From Stenotrophomonas sp. UBA2629 (GTDB lineage: Bacteria > Pseudomonadota > Gammaproteobacteria > Xanthomonadales > Xanthomonadaceae): a stretch of 64,000 nt of DNA. Where the stretch lies: assembly GCA_002359895.1 (NCBI GenBank), contig DEOB01000010.1:256378-320377 (forward strand), read 5' to 3'. The notes beneath the pieces are model-generated. The model ran no database searches. It was not told the DNA's origin and was given only the letters and a program-made list of their open reading frames with translations. Below, one piece after another: positions 1-8,096 of the stretch (position 1 is the first letter of the stretch; the number at the start of each line of letters is the position of its first letter). Made by a program: the position numbers and the translations under genes.

Positions 1-1
1 G

Positions 2-916
2 GTCGATACCGGCACACACCTGTGGACGTTCCCGCGCGGCATGAAGCGCAATGGTGAGGCCGGCCCGCAGTCGCTGGAATGGACCTCGCGCTATGGCAGC
101 GTCATTGCCAGTGCTTACGATTTCGCCACCACCGACGGCATGAACGAGGCGGGTCTGGTTGCCAACCTGCTGTGGCTGGCCGAGTCCGAATACCCCGAGC
201 GCAACAGTGGCAAGCCGGGCCTGAGCATCTCGGCGTGGACGCAGTACATGCTCGACAACTTTGCCAGCGTTGATGAAGCGGTGAAGGCGTTGGCCAATGA
301 GCCGTTCACCCTGGTGACCGACTCGGCGCCCGGCGAACAGCGCATGGCGACCTTGCATCTGTCGCTGTCCGATGCCAGTGGCGACAGCGCCATCATCGAG
401 TACATCAAGGGCAAGCAGGTCATCCATCACAGCCGCGAGTACAAGGTGATGACCAACTCGCCCATCTTCGAAGAGCAGCTGGCGCTGGAAAGCTACTGGC
501 GGCAGATTGGCGGCACGGTGATGTTGCCGGGGACCAATCGTGCGGCGGACCGCTTCGCGCGCGCTGCGTTCTATATCGACGCCATTCCCAAATCCACCGA
601 TCCGGTGGAATCCACCGCCAGCGTTTTCAGCGTGATCCGCAACGTGTCGGTGCCGTACGGCATCACCACGCCGGACCAGCCCAACATCTCCTCCACGCGC
701 TGGCGCACGGTGGCTGACCAGACCCGCAAGCTGTATTACTTCGAGTCGGCGTTGACGCCCAATGTGTTCTGGGTGGACCTGAAGAAGATTGATTTCTCCG
801 AAGGTGCGGGCAAGGTCAAGCGTCTGGATCTGGGCCAGTACCAGCGCGCCATTTACTCAGGCGAAGCCAGCGCGCAGTTCAAGGACGCAAAGCCGTTCCG
901 CTTCCTGGGCGTGTAA
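2..916 (+). CDS. Choloylglycine hydrolase / linear amide C-N hydrolase family protein (5' truncated)
   Basis: The reading frame is already open at base 2, so the gene starts outside the window; the ATG at 41 is internal. The visible protein begins VDTGTHLWTFPRGMKRNG, which matches the conserved early region of Ntn-type choloylglycine hydrolases and penicillin V acylases. It continues with a WTSRYGSV segment and the block DGMNEAGLVANLLWL, both typical of the family. These enzymes cleave linear amide bonds with an N-terminal nucleophile cysteine, and that cysteine is upstream and not visible here. Xanthomonad members are usually exported and hydrolyse penicillin V or acyl-homoserine lactones rather than bile salts. 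The substrate cannot be told from sequence. Confidence 0.85.
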   Translation, partial: VDTGTHLWTFPRGMKRNGEAGPQSLEWTSRYGSVIASAYDFATTDGMNEAGLVANLLWLAESEYPERNSGKPGLSISAWTQYMLDNFASVDEAVKALANEPFTLVTDSAPGEQRMATLHLSLSDASGDSAIIEYIKGKQVIHHSREYKVMTNSPIFEEQLALESYWRQIGGTVMLPGTNRAADRFARAAFYIDAIPKSTDPVESTASVFSVIRNVSVPYGITTPDQPNISSTRWRTVADQTRKLYYFESALTPNVFWVDLKKIDFSEGAGKVKRLDLGQYQRAIYSGEASAQFKDAKPFRFLGV

Positions 917-946
917 GCCGTTCACAGCACCCATTGCACACCTTGA

Positions 947-966
947 TGCCCGGCTCCGGCCGGGCA
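947..966 (+). terminator. Hairpin after the hydrolase gene
   Basis: TGCCCGGC (947-954) pairs with GCCGGGCA (959-966) around a TCCG loop, 30 bases after the hydrolase stop codon. There is no T-run, so it may be a weak terminator or an mRNA-stabilising hairpin. It lies just before the ribosome binding site of the next gene. Confidence 0.4.
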
Positions 967-985
967 CGTCATCCGCGGAGCTTCA

Positions 986-1777
986 ATGCGTACCCGATTC
1001 AAACCCAAAAACCTGCGTATTTCAGTGGCCGTGGCCTTGCTGGCAAGCTGCGGCGTGCCGTTGGCGCACGCCAACGATGCCGGCAGCAACGACAGCTGGC
1101 GCTTCCAGGCCACGCCGTATGTGTGGATGAGCGGCATGGACGGCCAGGTGCGTCCGCTGCGGCAAGCGCCCCTCATCGATGTGGATAAATCCTTCTCCGA
1201 GTTGATGGACAGCCTGGATGCAGCGGCCTTCATCACCGGCACCGCGCGCCGGGGCAACTTCGTGATGCAGGGGGATTTCACCCATGCCTCCACCTCCGAT
1301 TCAACGTCGCTGCCGATTGGCCTCGCCGCCAGGGTGAAGGTGCGGCAGACCTCGGCTACGGTCAGCGCGGGTTACGCGTGGAAATCCACCGAGCGCACCG
1401 GTATCGACCTGATGGGCGGCCTGCGTTATTGGGATATTTCTGCGGCAGTGAATGTGCCGGGCCTGGTGTCCGCGCGTTCGGAGTCGTCGTTTGTTGATCC
1501 GATTGCGGCAGTGCGTTGGCGTCAGGCGCTGGCGCCGCGTTGGAGCAGCCTGGCCTATGTGGATGTAGGCGGCTTCGGCGTGGGCTCCGATTCCACCTGG
1601 CAGGTGCTGGCATTGGCCAACTACCAAGCGAGCGACAACCTGCATCTGTCGATGGGCTACCGGCACCTGAGCGTGGATTACCGCGACAAAGGCCGTCGTC
1701 TGGATGTGGCGTTGTCCGGGCCGATGCTCGGCGTGACCTATCTGTTCGGCAAGGGCCGCAGCAGCGCGTCACTTTAA
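986..1777 (+). CDS. Outer-membrane beta-barrel protein, function unknown
   Basis: The 263 aa product starts at an ATG preceded by GCGGAG. A basic N-terminus and hydrophobic stretch end in AHA-ND, a typical signal peptidase I site. The rest alternates polar and hydrophobic residues with many aromatic and glycine residues (WRFQATPYVWMSG, SAGYAWKS, GGLRYWDIS, LSMGYRHLSVDY) and ends with a strand LGVTYLFG, as in small beta-barrels of the OmpA/OmpW type. No catalytic motif is seen. It faces the siderophore-reductase gene convergently, with a shared hairpin between them. Confidence 0.75.
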   Translation: MRTRFKPKNLRISVAVALLASCGVPLAHANDAGSNDSWRFQATPYVWMSGMDGQVRPLRQAPLIDVDKSFSELMDSLDAAAFITGTARRGNFVMQGDFTHASTSDSTSLPIGLAARVKVRQTSATVSAGYAWKSTERTGIDLMGGLRYWDISAAVNVPGLVSARSESSFVDPIAAVRWRQALAPRWSSLAYVDVGGFGVGSDSTWQVLALANYQASDNLHLSMGYRHLSVDYRDKGRRLDVALSGPMLGVTYLFGKGRSSASL

Positions 1778-1802
1778 AACGGCGACAACAGCCATAGCTC
1801 AG

Positions 1803-1831
1803 CGCCTCCCCATCGATGCGACAGGGAGGCG
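1803..1831. terminator. Bidirectional hairpin between convergent genes
   Basis: CGCCTCCC (1803-1810) and GGGAGGCG (1824-1831) form an 8-bp stem between the barrel gene and the convergent siderophore-reductase gene. T-richness after the stem is slight (GTTGTTGT), so termination in both directions is an inference from position. Confidence 0.45.
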
Positions 1832-1842
1832 TTGTTGTGGGC

Positions 1843-2634
1843 TCACTCCACCTCGTTGGGGTCGGCTTTCCAATAGCCGGTGGCGCGGATCCATTCCTTG
1901 GGCACCTGCAGGTGGCCTTCAATGAACTTGCGCATCATTCGTGCGCGGCGCGATTCGGTGGCAATCCAGTAATGGGTGTCGCCATCGGGTTGTTCAAAAT
2001 CCACCAGCGCGTCTTCCAGCAACGTGCTGCTGGCCGCGTCAAAACCGTTGCGCTCGAACCACGAAACGGTCACCTGCGCGTTGCTTTCCAGTGGCTGACG
2101 GTCGCCTTCTTCGGGTATTTCAATGAATACCTCGGCCACCGCGTTTTCCGGCAGTTCCGCCAAACGGCGGGCGATGGCGGGCAGGGCGGTTTCATCGCCA
2201 ATCAGCACATAGGTGTCGAAATCGTCGGCCAGCACGTGCGAGCCGCGCGGGCCGGCAACCACCAGCGCATCGCCGGCTTTTGCATTGGCTGCCCACGTGG
2301 TGGCCGGGCCATCACCGTGCAGCACGAAGTCGAGCACCAGCTCGCCGGCAGCGGCATCGTAATGACGCGGCGTGTAATCGCGCGCCGGTGAAGGCTGCAG
2401 GCCCTGCGGATAGCGCGGGCCCTGTTCGGTGAGTTCCGGCAGCACGAAGGCGCCTTCGGCATTGGGGAAAAACAGCTTGACGTGGTCGTCCGGCGAGCGG
2501 CTGTCGAAGCCTTCCAGCGCCTGGCCACCCACCACAATGCGCTGCATGTTGGGGGTGAGGCGCTCGCTTTGCAGCACCTGCAGCTCGCGGAAGCGGGGAG
2601 TAAGGCGGATCAACGTTGTTTCATGCAATGACAT
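1843..2634 (-). CDS. Siderophore-interacting protein, NADPH-dependent ferric-chelate reductase
   Basis: The 263 aa product belongs to the ViuB/YqjH family, cytoplasmic flavoproteins that reduce ferric siderophores to release iron. The FAD-binding part carries DYTPRHY (the RxYT-type flavin motif) and DHVKLFFP. The C-terminal part has GPRGS, GDETALPAI and the family-typical ending ATGYWKADPNE. The open frame extends upstream, but the first codon with family similarity is the ATG at 2634 (MSLHETTLIRLTPRF). It lies 82 bases downstream of a PadR-family regulator on the same strand, the arrangement of E. coli yqjI and yqjH. Regulation by that repressor and by iron or nickel is inferred from this pairing. 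Confidence 0.88.
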   Translation of the reverse strand: MSLHETTLIRLTPRFRELQVLQSERLTPNMQRIVVGGQALEGFDSRSPDDHVKLFFPNAEGAFVLPELTEQGPRYPQGLQPSPARDYTPRHYDAAAGELVLDFVLHGDGPATTWAANAKAGDALVVAGPRGSHVLADDFDTYVLIGDETALPAIARRLAELPENAVAEVFIEIPEEGDRQPLESNAQVTVSWFERNGFDAASSTLLEDALVDFEQPDGDTHYWIATESRRARMMRKFIEGHLQVPKEWIRATGYWKADPNEVE

Positions 2635-2716
2635 GGCATTACCTGTGGTCAGGGACGGCTGTGTGCCGGGGTGACCTGGCTGGATCGCTCTGGCTGGGTC
2701 GTAGGGGATTGATGGG

Positions 2717-3214
2717 TCAGTCCTGTGGAATGTCCTGCACCAACGCGGTGGCTTCTTCCAGCAAGGCCGTGATGCGTTCCACATCGGCATGCTGCCAACG
2801 GCCGTGGCGGCGCATCACCGAATGGGTGAGGTCGTGCAGTGCGTCGCGCAGTGCGGGCGGCATGTTGGCGCGGGTAATCACACGCGCGCTGTGGCGCGCC
2901 CGCAGCAGCGCGTCTTCCACCTCGGTGGCGCGCACCTTCAACTGCGATTGGCCCAATGCGGTGATGTGGTAACGCTTGCGGCCGCCGTCCTCTTCGGCGC
3001 GCACCCAACGCTGGTTCTCGAAATCGGCCAACAGCGGATACACCGAGCCGGCGCTGGGCGTGTACACGCGCATGAACATGTCGCTGATCTGCTGGATCAG
3101 TTCATAGCCGTGGTGCGGGCCCTGGCCGATGCGCGACAACAACAGCAGGCGCAGGTCGCCACGGCCCAGGGCGCGGGGAGAGGAGCGGCGGCGGGGTTCT
3201 TCGGGCGTGTTCAC
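2717..3214 (-). CDS. PadR-family transcriptional repressor (YqjI-like)
   Basis: The 165 aa protein has the PadR winged helix: GDLRLLLLSRIGQGPHHGYEL, then YTPSAGSVYPLLADFE and a GGRKRYHIT wing, followed by a long C-terminal dimerisation helix. The sequence resembles E. coli YqjI, the nickel-responsive repressor of the ferric reductase gene yqjH. The His/Cys-rich metal-binding N-terminus of YqjI is absent; here the N-terminus is only MNTPEEPRRRSSPRALGR. The start is a GTG at 3214, ten bases from a perfect palindrome that repeats further upstream. That geometry suggests autorepression of a regulator-reductase operon. Confidence 0.88.
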   Translation of the reverse strand: MNTPEEPRRRSSPRALGRGDLRLLLLSRIGQGPHHGYELIQQISDMFMRVYTPSAGSVYPLLADFENQRWVRAEEDGGRKRYHITALGQSQLKVRATEVEDALLRARHSARVITRANMPPALRDALHDLTHSVMRRHGRWQHADVERITALLEEATALVQDIPQD

Positions 3215-3223
3215 GGGTCAATT

Positions 3224-3256
3224 CGATATATCGAAAGCGTTCGAAACGATATATCG
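3224..3256 (-). promoter_or_regulatory. Twin CGATATATCG palindromes, probable PadR operator
   Basis: Two perfect 10-bp palindromes CGATATATCG lie at 3224-3233 and 3247-3256, 23 bp apart, directly upstream of the PadR start codon. Another small palindrome (TTCGAA) sits between them. PadR-family regulators commonly bind paired TATA-containing inverted repeats in their own promoter, so this is the likely operator of the padR-reductase operon. Binding itself is inferred. Confidence 0.7.
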
Positions 3257-3619
3257 GAAACTCCAGAAGGGCAACCAGCCCATACAGATGCTTTAGATAC
3301 AGTGCATCCTGTCAGCGCAATGCGGCCCATCGCAGATGACTTGCTGCATCGCAGCATTTCCGATTGTCATGCCGCTGACCTGCCCGCGTGGCAGCTTCCA
3401 CCCCCGCAGGGCGCCTTTGTTCTGCATAAACCCCTCGACACGGCTGTCCTTGAATGTCCGCCACAGCAGGCCCTCGCTGTCGTCGCCTGTCTTGCGGACA
3501 CTGGCTTTTGGGCGGCCATACGCACCCGTAGCCAGCTTGGCAAGGGGCCGGGTGCGCTACACTTTGCGGCTCAAAATAACGAACAAGCGCGCGCGTGCGC
3601 GCAGTAACTGGGAGCTCTG
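3257..3619. other. Intergenic region upstream of aceE
   Basis: No supported gene lies in these 363 bases. A possible promoter for aceE is TTGGCA (3537-3542) with TACACT (3558-3563); the 15-base spacer is short, so the call is weak. A GC palindrome (GCGCGCGCGTGCGCGC) sits near 3588-3603, just ahead of the ribosome binding site GGGAG. Confidence 0.4.
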
Positions 3620-6307
3620 ATGAACTGGTTGAACGAGATGCTTAACAACGACACGAACCCTCTGGAAACCCAGGAGTGGATCGAGTCGTTGAAGGCCGTT
3701 ATCGATGTCGAGGGCCCCGAGCGCGCGCATCAGTTGTTGGAAGGCATGGTTGAACTCACCCGTCGCTCGGGCGCGTTCCTGCCGTTCTCTCCTACCACCG
3801 AATACGTCAACACCATCGCGCCGACCCTGGAGGCCAAGAGCCCGGGCAATGCCGAGCTGGAATGGCGCATCCGCTCCATCATCCGCTGGAACGCGATGGC
3901 CACCGTGGTGCGCGCCAACCGCAAGCCGGGTGACCTGGGCGGCCACATCGCGTCCTTCGCCTCCGGCGCAACGCTGTATGACGTGGGCTTCAACCACTTC
4001 TGGCGCGCCCCGAGCGAAAGCCACCCCGGCGATCTGCTCTTCATCCAGGGCCACAGCGCCCCAGGCATCTACGCCCGCGCCTTCCTGGAAGGCCGCATCG
4101 ATGAGCAGCAGTTGGACAAGTTCCGCATGGAAGTGGACGGCGGCGGTCTGTCGTCGTACCCGCATCCGTGGCTGATGCCGGACTTCTGGCAGACCCCGAC
4201 CGTGTCGATGGGCCTGGGCCCGTTGGCCGCCATCTACCAGGCACAGTTCATGAAGTACCTGGAAAACCGTGGCCTGATCGAGAAGTCCGACCGCAAGGTG
4301 TGGTGCTTCATTGGTGACGGTGAATCCGACGAGCCGGAAACCCTCGGCGCCATCGCCCTGGCCGGCCGCGAAGGCCTGGACAACCTGATCTTCGTGGTCA
4401 ACTGCAACCTGCAGCGCCTGGACGGCCCGGTGCGCGGCAACGGCAAGATCATCCAGGAGCTGGAAGGCGTGTTCCGTGGCGGCGGCTGGAATGTCATCAA
4501 GCTGCTGTGGGGCGGTTACTGGGATGCCCTGCTGGCCAAGGACACCAATGGCGTCCTGAAGAAGCTGATGATGGAAACCGTCGACGGCGAATACCAGAAC
4601 TGCAAGGCCTTCGGCGGCGCGTACACGCGCGAGCATTTCTTCGGCAAGTACCCGGAAACCGCAGCCATGGTCGCCGGCCTGTCCGACGACGACATCTGGC
4701 GCTTGAACCGTGGTGGCCACGATCCGCACAAGGTGTACGCCGCCTACCATCAGGCCGTGAACACCAAGGGCATGCCGACCGTCATCCTGGCCAAGACGGT
4801 CAAGGGTTACGGCATGGGCAGCGCCGGCGAGTCGCTCAACCCCACCCACCAGACCAAGAAGCTGGACGACGAATCGGTCAAGCATTTCCGCGACCGCTTC
4901 AACATTCCGGTGACCGACGAGCAGCTCAAGGACGGCCAAGTGCCGTTCTATCACCCCGGCCCGGGTTCGCCGGAAGTGAAGTACCTGCAGGAGCGTCGCG
5001 CCTCGCTGGGCGGCTACCTGCCGCAGCGTCGCCGCAAGGCCGACAAGTCCTTCATCGCGCCCAAGCTTGAAACCTACGAGCGCCTGCTCAAGGAATCGGG
5101 CGAGCGTTCGTACTCCACCACCATGGCCTTCGTGCAGACGCTCAACATCAGCCTGCGCGACAAGGAGCTGGGCCCGCGCCTGGTGCCGATCGTCGCTGAC
5201 GAAGCGCGCACCTTTGGTATGGAAGGCCTGTTCCGCCAGATCGGCATCTACGCCCCGTACGGCCAGAAGTACAAGCCGGTCGATGCCGACCAGCTCATGT
5301 ACTACCGCGAAGACCAGAGCGGCCAGGTGCTGCAGCAGGGCATCAGCGAGCCGGGCGCGATTGCCTCGTGGATGGCGGCCGGTACCAGCTACTCGGTCAG
5401 CAACGTGCCGATGCTGCCGTTCTACATCTACTACTCCATGTTCGGCTTCCAGCGCGTGGGCGACCTTGCCTGGCAGGCAGCGGACATGCGCACCCGTGGC
5501 TTCCTGCTGGGCGGCACCGCCGGCCGCACCACGCTCAACGGCGAAGGCCTGCAGCACGAAGACGGCTTCAGCCACATCGTTGCTGGCGGCATTCCCAATG
5601 TGCGCAGCTATGACCCCACCTTCGGTTATGAAGTTACCGTCATCCTCCAGCACGGCACCAAGGCCATGATGGAAGACCAGATCGACGAGTACTACTACAT
5701 CACCCTGATGAACGAAAACTACGCTCACCCGGCCATGCCGGCAGGCGCAGCCGAGGGCATCATCAAGGGCATGTACCTGCTCACCGACGCCGGCAAGCCG
5801 AAGAAGGGCGAGCTGCGCGTGCAGCTGCTGGGCAGCGGCACCATCTTGCGCGAGGCCATTGCAGCGGCCGAACTGCTGGACAAGGATTTCGGCGTCACCG
5901 CCGACATCTGGAGCTGCCCCAGCTTCAACGAACTGCGTCGCGACGGCTTTGATGCCGAGCGTTGGAACCGCCTGCATCCGGAAGCCGAACAGCGCAAGCC
6001 GTACGTCACCCAGCTGCTGGAAGGCCAGCAGGGCCCGGTCATCGCCGCAACGGATTACGTGCGTGCCTACACCGACCAGATCCGCGCCTTCGTGCCGGGC
6101 ACCTACTCGGTACTGGGCACCGACGGCTTCGGCCGCTCGGACACACGCGCCAACCTGCGCCGCTTCTTCGAGGTTGACCGTTACTACATCGCACATGCGG
6201 CGATTGCGGCGCTGGCGAAGGACGGCAAGATGACCGCGAAGGATGTTGCCAGGGCGATCAAGCAGTACGGGATTGATGCGGAGAAGGTCAATCCTGTTGG
6301 GGTTTGA
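3620..6307 (+). CDS. aceE: Pyruvate dehydrogenase E1 component, homodimeric type
   Basis: This 895 aa enzyme is the thiamine-diphosphate-dependent E1 of the pyruvate dehydrogenase complex. It decarboxylates pyruvate and acetylates the lipoyl groups of AceF. The N-terminal region (NTIAPTLEAKSPGNAELEWR) is typical of the homodimeric E1p family. The ThDP-binding motif runs from GDGE at residues 232-235 to VVNCNLQ about 30 residues later. Length fits the family (E. coli 887 aa). A GGGAGCTCTG leader precedes the ATG. No aceF or lpd gene follows, so E2 and E3 must be encoded elsewhere. Confidence 0.98.
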   Translation: MNWLNEMLNNDTNPLETQEWIESLKAVIDVEGPERAHQLLEGMVELTRRSGAFLPFSPTTEYVNTIAPTLEAKSPGNAELEWRIRSIIRWNAMATVVRANRKPGDLGGHIASFASGATLYDVGFNHFWRAPSESHPGDLLFIQGHSAPGIYARAFLEGRIDEQQLDKFRMEVDGGGLSSYPHPWLMPDFWQTPTVSMGLGPLAAIYQAQFMKYLENRGLIEKSDRKVWCFIGDGESDEPETLGAIALAGREGLDNLIFVVNCNLQRLDGPVRGNGKIIQELEGVFRGGGWNVIKLLWGGYWDALLAKDTNGVLKKLMMETVDGEYQNCKAFGGAYTREHFFGKYPETAAMVAGLSDDDIWRLNRGGHDPHKVYAAYHQAVNTKGMPTVILAKTVKGYGMGSAGESLNPTHQTKKLDDESVKHFRDRFNIPVTDEQLKDGQVPFYHPGPGSPEVKYLQERRASLGGYLPQRRRKADKSFIAPKLETYERLLKESGERSYSTTMAFVQTLNISLRDKELGPRLVPIVADEARTFGMEGLFRQIGIYAPYGQKYKPVDADQLMYYREDQSGQVLQQGISEPGAIASWMAAGTSYSVSNVPMLPFYIYYSMFGFQRVGDLAWQAADMRTRGFLLGGTAGRTTLNGEGLQHEDGFSHIVAGGIPNVRSYDPTFGYEVTVILQHGTKAMMEDQIDEYYYITLMNENYAHPAMPAGAAEGIIKGMYLLTDAGKPKKGELRVQLLGSGTILREAIAAAELLDKDFGVTADIWSCPSFNELRRDGFDAERWNRLHPEAEQRKPYVTQLLEGQQGPVIAATDYVRAYTDQIRAFVPGTYSVLGTDGFGRSDTRANLRRFFEVDRYYIAHAAIAALAKDGKMTAKDVARAIKQYGIDAEKVNPVGV

Positions 6308-6313
6308 TGGAAA

Positions 6314-6377
6314 ACGCCTATCGTTCGATAGGCGTCTCGAGTGATGAGAACGCAGGGGCATACAATGCCCCTGCGTT
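6314..6377 (+). terminator. Two consecutive hairpins after aceE
   Basis: The first hairpin pairs ACGCCTATCG (6314-6323) with CGATAGGCGT (6326-6335). The second pairs AACGCAGGGGCA (6349-6360) with TGCCCCTGCGTT (6366-6377), a perfect 12-bp stem with a 5-base loop. Neither has a long T-run. Their position right after the aceE stop suggests transcript termination or 3'-end protection. Confidence 0.6.
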
Positions 6378-6404
6378 ATGGTTCTACCAGCTGAAGGAGC
6401 GTGT

Positions 6405-6602
6405 ATGTCGACCGAAATGCGAAAGATGAAAAGCTATCTCCGCAGCTTCGCTGGCGAAGTTACCCGTGAGCTGCAGGCGCAGCAGACGTTTCAGAGCTTC
6501 AGTGGTGCTCTCAAGGTCAATCACCACCGTGTCGTGATCAACGAAATGGATGGAAAGAAAGCGATTGAGAAGCTGAAGCAGCAAATGGCCTTGTTGAAGT
6601 AA
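6405..6602 (+). CDS. Small protein of unknown function, first gene of an accessory pair
   Basis: The 65 aa product starts MSTEMRKMKSYLRSF, with AAGGAG at 6394-6399 giving a clear start at 6405. It is basic, has no membrane segment, and ends in a predicted helix (KKAIEKLKQQMALLK). I do not recognise a family. It ends 12 bases before the next gene, so the two are almost certainly one transcript. The base composition is more AT-rich than aceE, which suggests acquisition. Confidence 0.65.
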   Translation: MSTEMRKMKSYLRSFAGEVTRELQAQQTFQSFSGALKVNHHRVVINEMDGKKAIEKLKQQMALLK

Positions 6603-6614
6603 GGGAGCGCGTCT

Positions 6615-7586
6615 ATGGGGGCAGGAAGCTCGGCAATCGCAGTTCTGATCCTTGTGATTAGTGGTTACATTTTCAATCTGATCTTTCATCCAGTCCGGTA
6701 TTTCTCTAGCCGCGCTGAGGGTCAGAAGTTGTTCTTCATGTCGGCGGGCTCTGGCATCCTTCTGGGGGCTTTTGTTTTTCTCGTCGTGTCGGGGTTGAAG
6801 CCGCACTTCGCCGAAGGAACTTGGCCCCTTCGGCTTGCTCAGTTCGTTAACCAGTCCATCCCGGTTCCCTATGCGTTCCGGTTGATTCTTGCCCTTATTG
6901 GCTCGGTGGTGCTTTCCTCGCTACTCAATCTTCTCTCCGTCAAGGTTGTGGGTGGAGCAAAGGAAAAGCAGCACCTATTGAAGGGTACCTCCAGAACCCG
7001 AGCCCAGCGCGTTTACGATCGTTTGACTGAGACCAATGGCAGCTCTATGGCTCAATTGTTTCGTCGGGCGGCAGACAAGCAAAGCTTGGTCATGCTGACG
7101 CTGAAGTCTAGAAAAATTTACTGTGGGCGGATATTTGAAGTTCCGGCCAACATTGATGCAGCAGATGCTTGCATTGAGATTCTCCCCTCGTTTTCTGCCT
7201 ATCGCGACAAGGATAGTTTGCGGATGGGGGAGCATCGTACGGATTACCCAGTGATCGAACTTTGGATCGCAAGACAGAGGCTTTACACGCTTGAGGAGAA
7301 CCTTCGGTTATTCGATCTCAATGCTAAGAGGCTCTACTTGAAAATGGTCGGAGCTCATTCCAATCCAGGTTTAGTAAATAAATTCCTGCGCCGAACTCGT
7401 CGGATGCTTGAGACGCAGCGAAATGAAGCCCATGATGTGGTAGAGGGGTTTCAGGGCAGGAAGGACTTTGATGTCGAGGACTGGATCAAGGTGATTAGTA
7501 TCAAGGAAGTTGAATCTGCGTCGTTTTATGATCCTGATGCATATACGGCATGGTTCTCCAAGACTCCCGCCGCAGCCACTGTCTAA
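6615..7586 (+). CDS. Membrane protein of unknown function with a cytoplasmic C-terminal domain
   Basis: The 323 aa product has three likely membrane segments at about residues 6-26, 42-62 and 87-110. A basic soluble region of about 210 residues follows. In it, LVMLTLKSRKIYCGRIFEV reads like strands of a small barrel in which an extended beta-hairpin ends in Gly-Arg-Ile, a pattern seen in Sm-like folds; this is only a guess. I do not recognise a family. AT-richer codon use than the neighbours (AAA, GAT, TTT, AGA) and coupling to the 65 aa gene upstream mark it as part of an acquired module. Confidence 0.7.
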   Translation: MGAGSSAIAVLILVISGYIFNLIFHPVRYFSSRAEGQKLFFMSAGSGILLGAFVFLVVSGLKPHFAEGTWPLRLAQFVNQSIPVPYAFRLILALIGSVVLSSLLNLLSVKVVGGAKEKQHLLKGTSRTRAQRVYDRLTETNGSSMAQLFRRAADKQSLVMLTLKSRKIYCGRIFEVPANIDAADACIEILPSFSAYRDKDSLRMGEHRTDYPVIELWIARQRLYTLEENLRLFDLNAKRLYLKMVGAHSNPGLVNKFLRRTRRMLETQRNEAHDVVEGFQGRKDFDVEDWIKVISIKEVESASFYDPDAYTAWFSKTPAAATV

Positions 7587-7635
7587 GGCTGAATAACGGA
7601 AAAAACGGAAAACAGGGATAAAAAGATAACGGGGT

Positions 7636-7667
7636 CAGGTTCACTTAAGTGGCCTGGCCTTTTTTTT
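7636..7667 (+). terminator. Intrinsic terminator after the accessory membrane-protein gene
   Basis: The 7636-7646 arm (CAGGTTCACTT) pairs with AAGTGGCCTG (7647-7656), with a small internal mismatch, and is followed by GCC and eight T residues (7660-7667). This is a good Rho-independent terminator about 50 bases after the 323 aa gene. Confidence 0.7.
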
Positions 7668-7941
7668 GTGTGGCCGGTGGGTGGGCCGAGTTCCGAGCAA
7701 TGGTGGTAGGTCCATTTACCGGTTTGAAAGTTGAGGTGTTTTTGCACAGACTTGCTGCATTTTTTGGGGGGTATAGGGTTGTGGCGTTCTATTGTAGGAA
7801 ATTAGTATGATTTGCTCTAGCTGGTAGGGCGTGTAGCTGGGCGAGCTGTGGCGTCGTGCTGAGGCCTTTCCGAATCTATATCTTCGATCGAAAGAGGTTA
7901 AGGGTTCGCAATTGGAAAAGGTGAGGTGTAGATTTCCAAGA

Positions 7942-7962
7942 CAGGGGTCAGAGTCAGGTTTC
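7942..7962 (+). repeat. Dispersed repeat GGGGTCAGAGTC, copy 1
   Basis: CAGGGGTCAGAGTCAGGTTTC matches, in either orientation, the copies at 8753-8774, 9553-9575 and 10993-11015, and a shorter version GGGGTCAGGTTC lies at 7631-7642. Such sequences are commonly seen at the borders of REP-associated transposase units in xanthomonads. Confidence 0.6.
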
Positions 7963-8096
7963 GGGTGTCGTGCTTTGCTCTCGGGTGAAATAAATTCGCT
8001 CCGGGACTTTGAGTTTGATGCTCGTATAACAAGGTGGGAAAGCTAGCTGCGTGTCAGTGCAGTCGGCTGTACATAAAGCGCTTTACAGGGGGATGT

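Larger units (their letters stand above)
7587..8096. other. AT-rich intergenic region
   Basis: About 510 bases carry no supported gene. They hold the terminator at 7636-7667 and a dispersed repeat copy at 7942-7962. The composition (for example TTGCATTTTTTGGGGGGTATAGG) is far from the GC-rich norm of the window, consistent with foreign or degenerate DNA. Confidence 0.6.

Noticed and set aside
3557..6361. A 934-codon minus-strand open frame opposite aceE
   Set aside because: It is the antisense shadow of aceE, with biased composition and no recognisable motif.
7587..8096. A possible small gene in the AT-rich gap
   Set aside because: No open frame of convincing length with a ribosome binding site was found.
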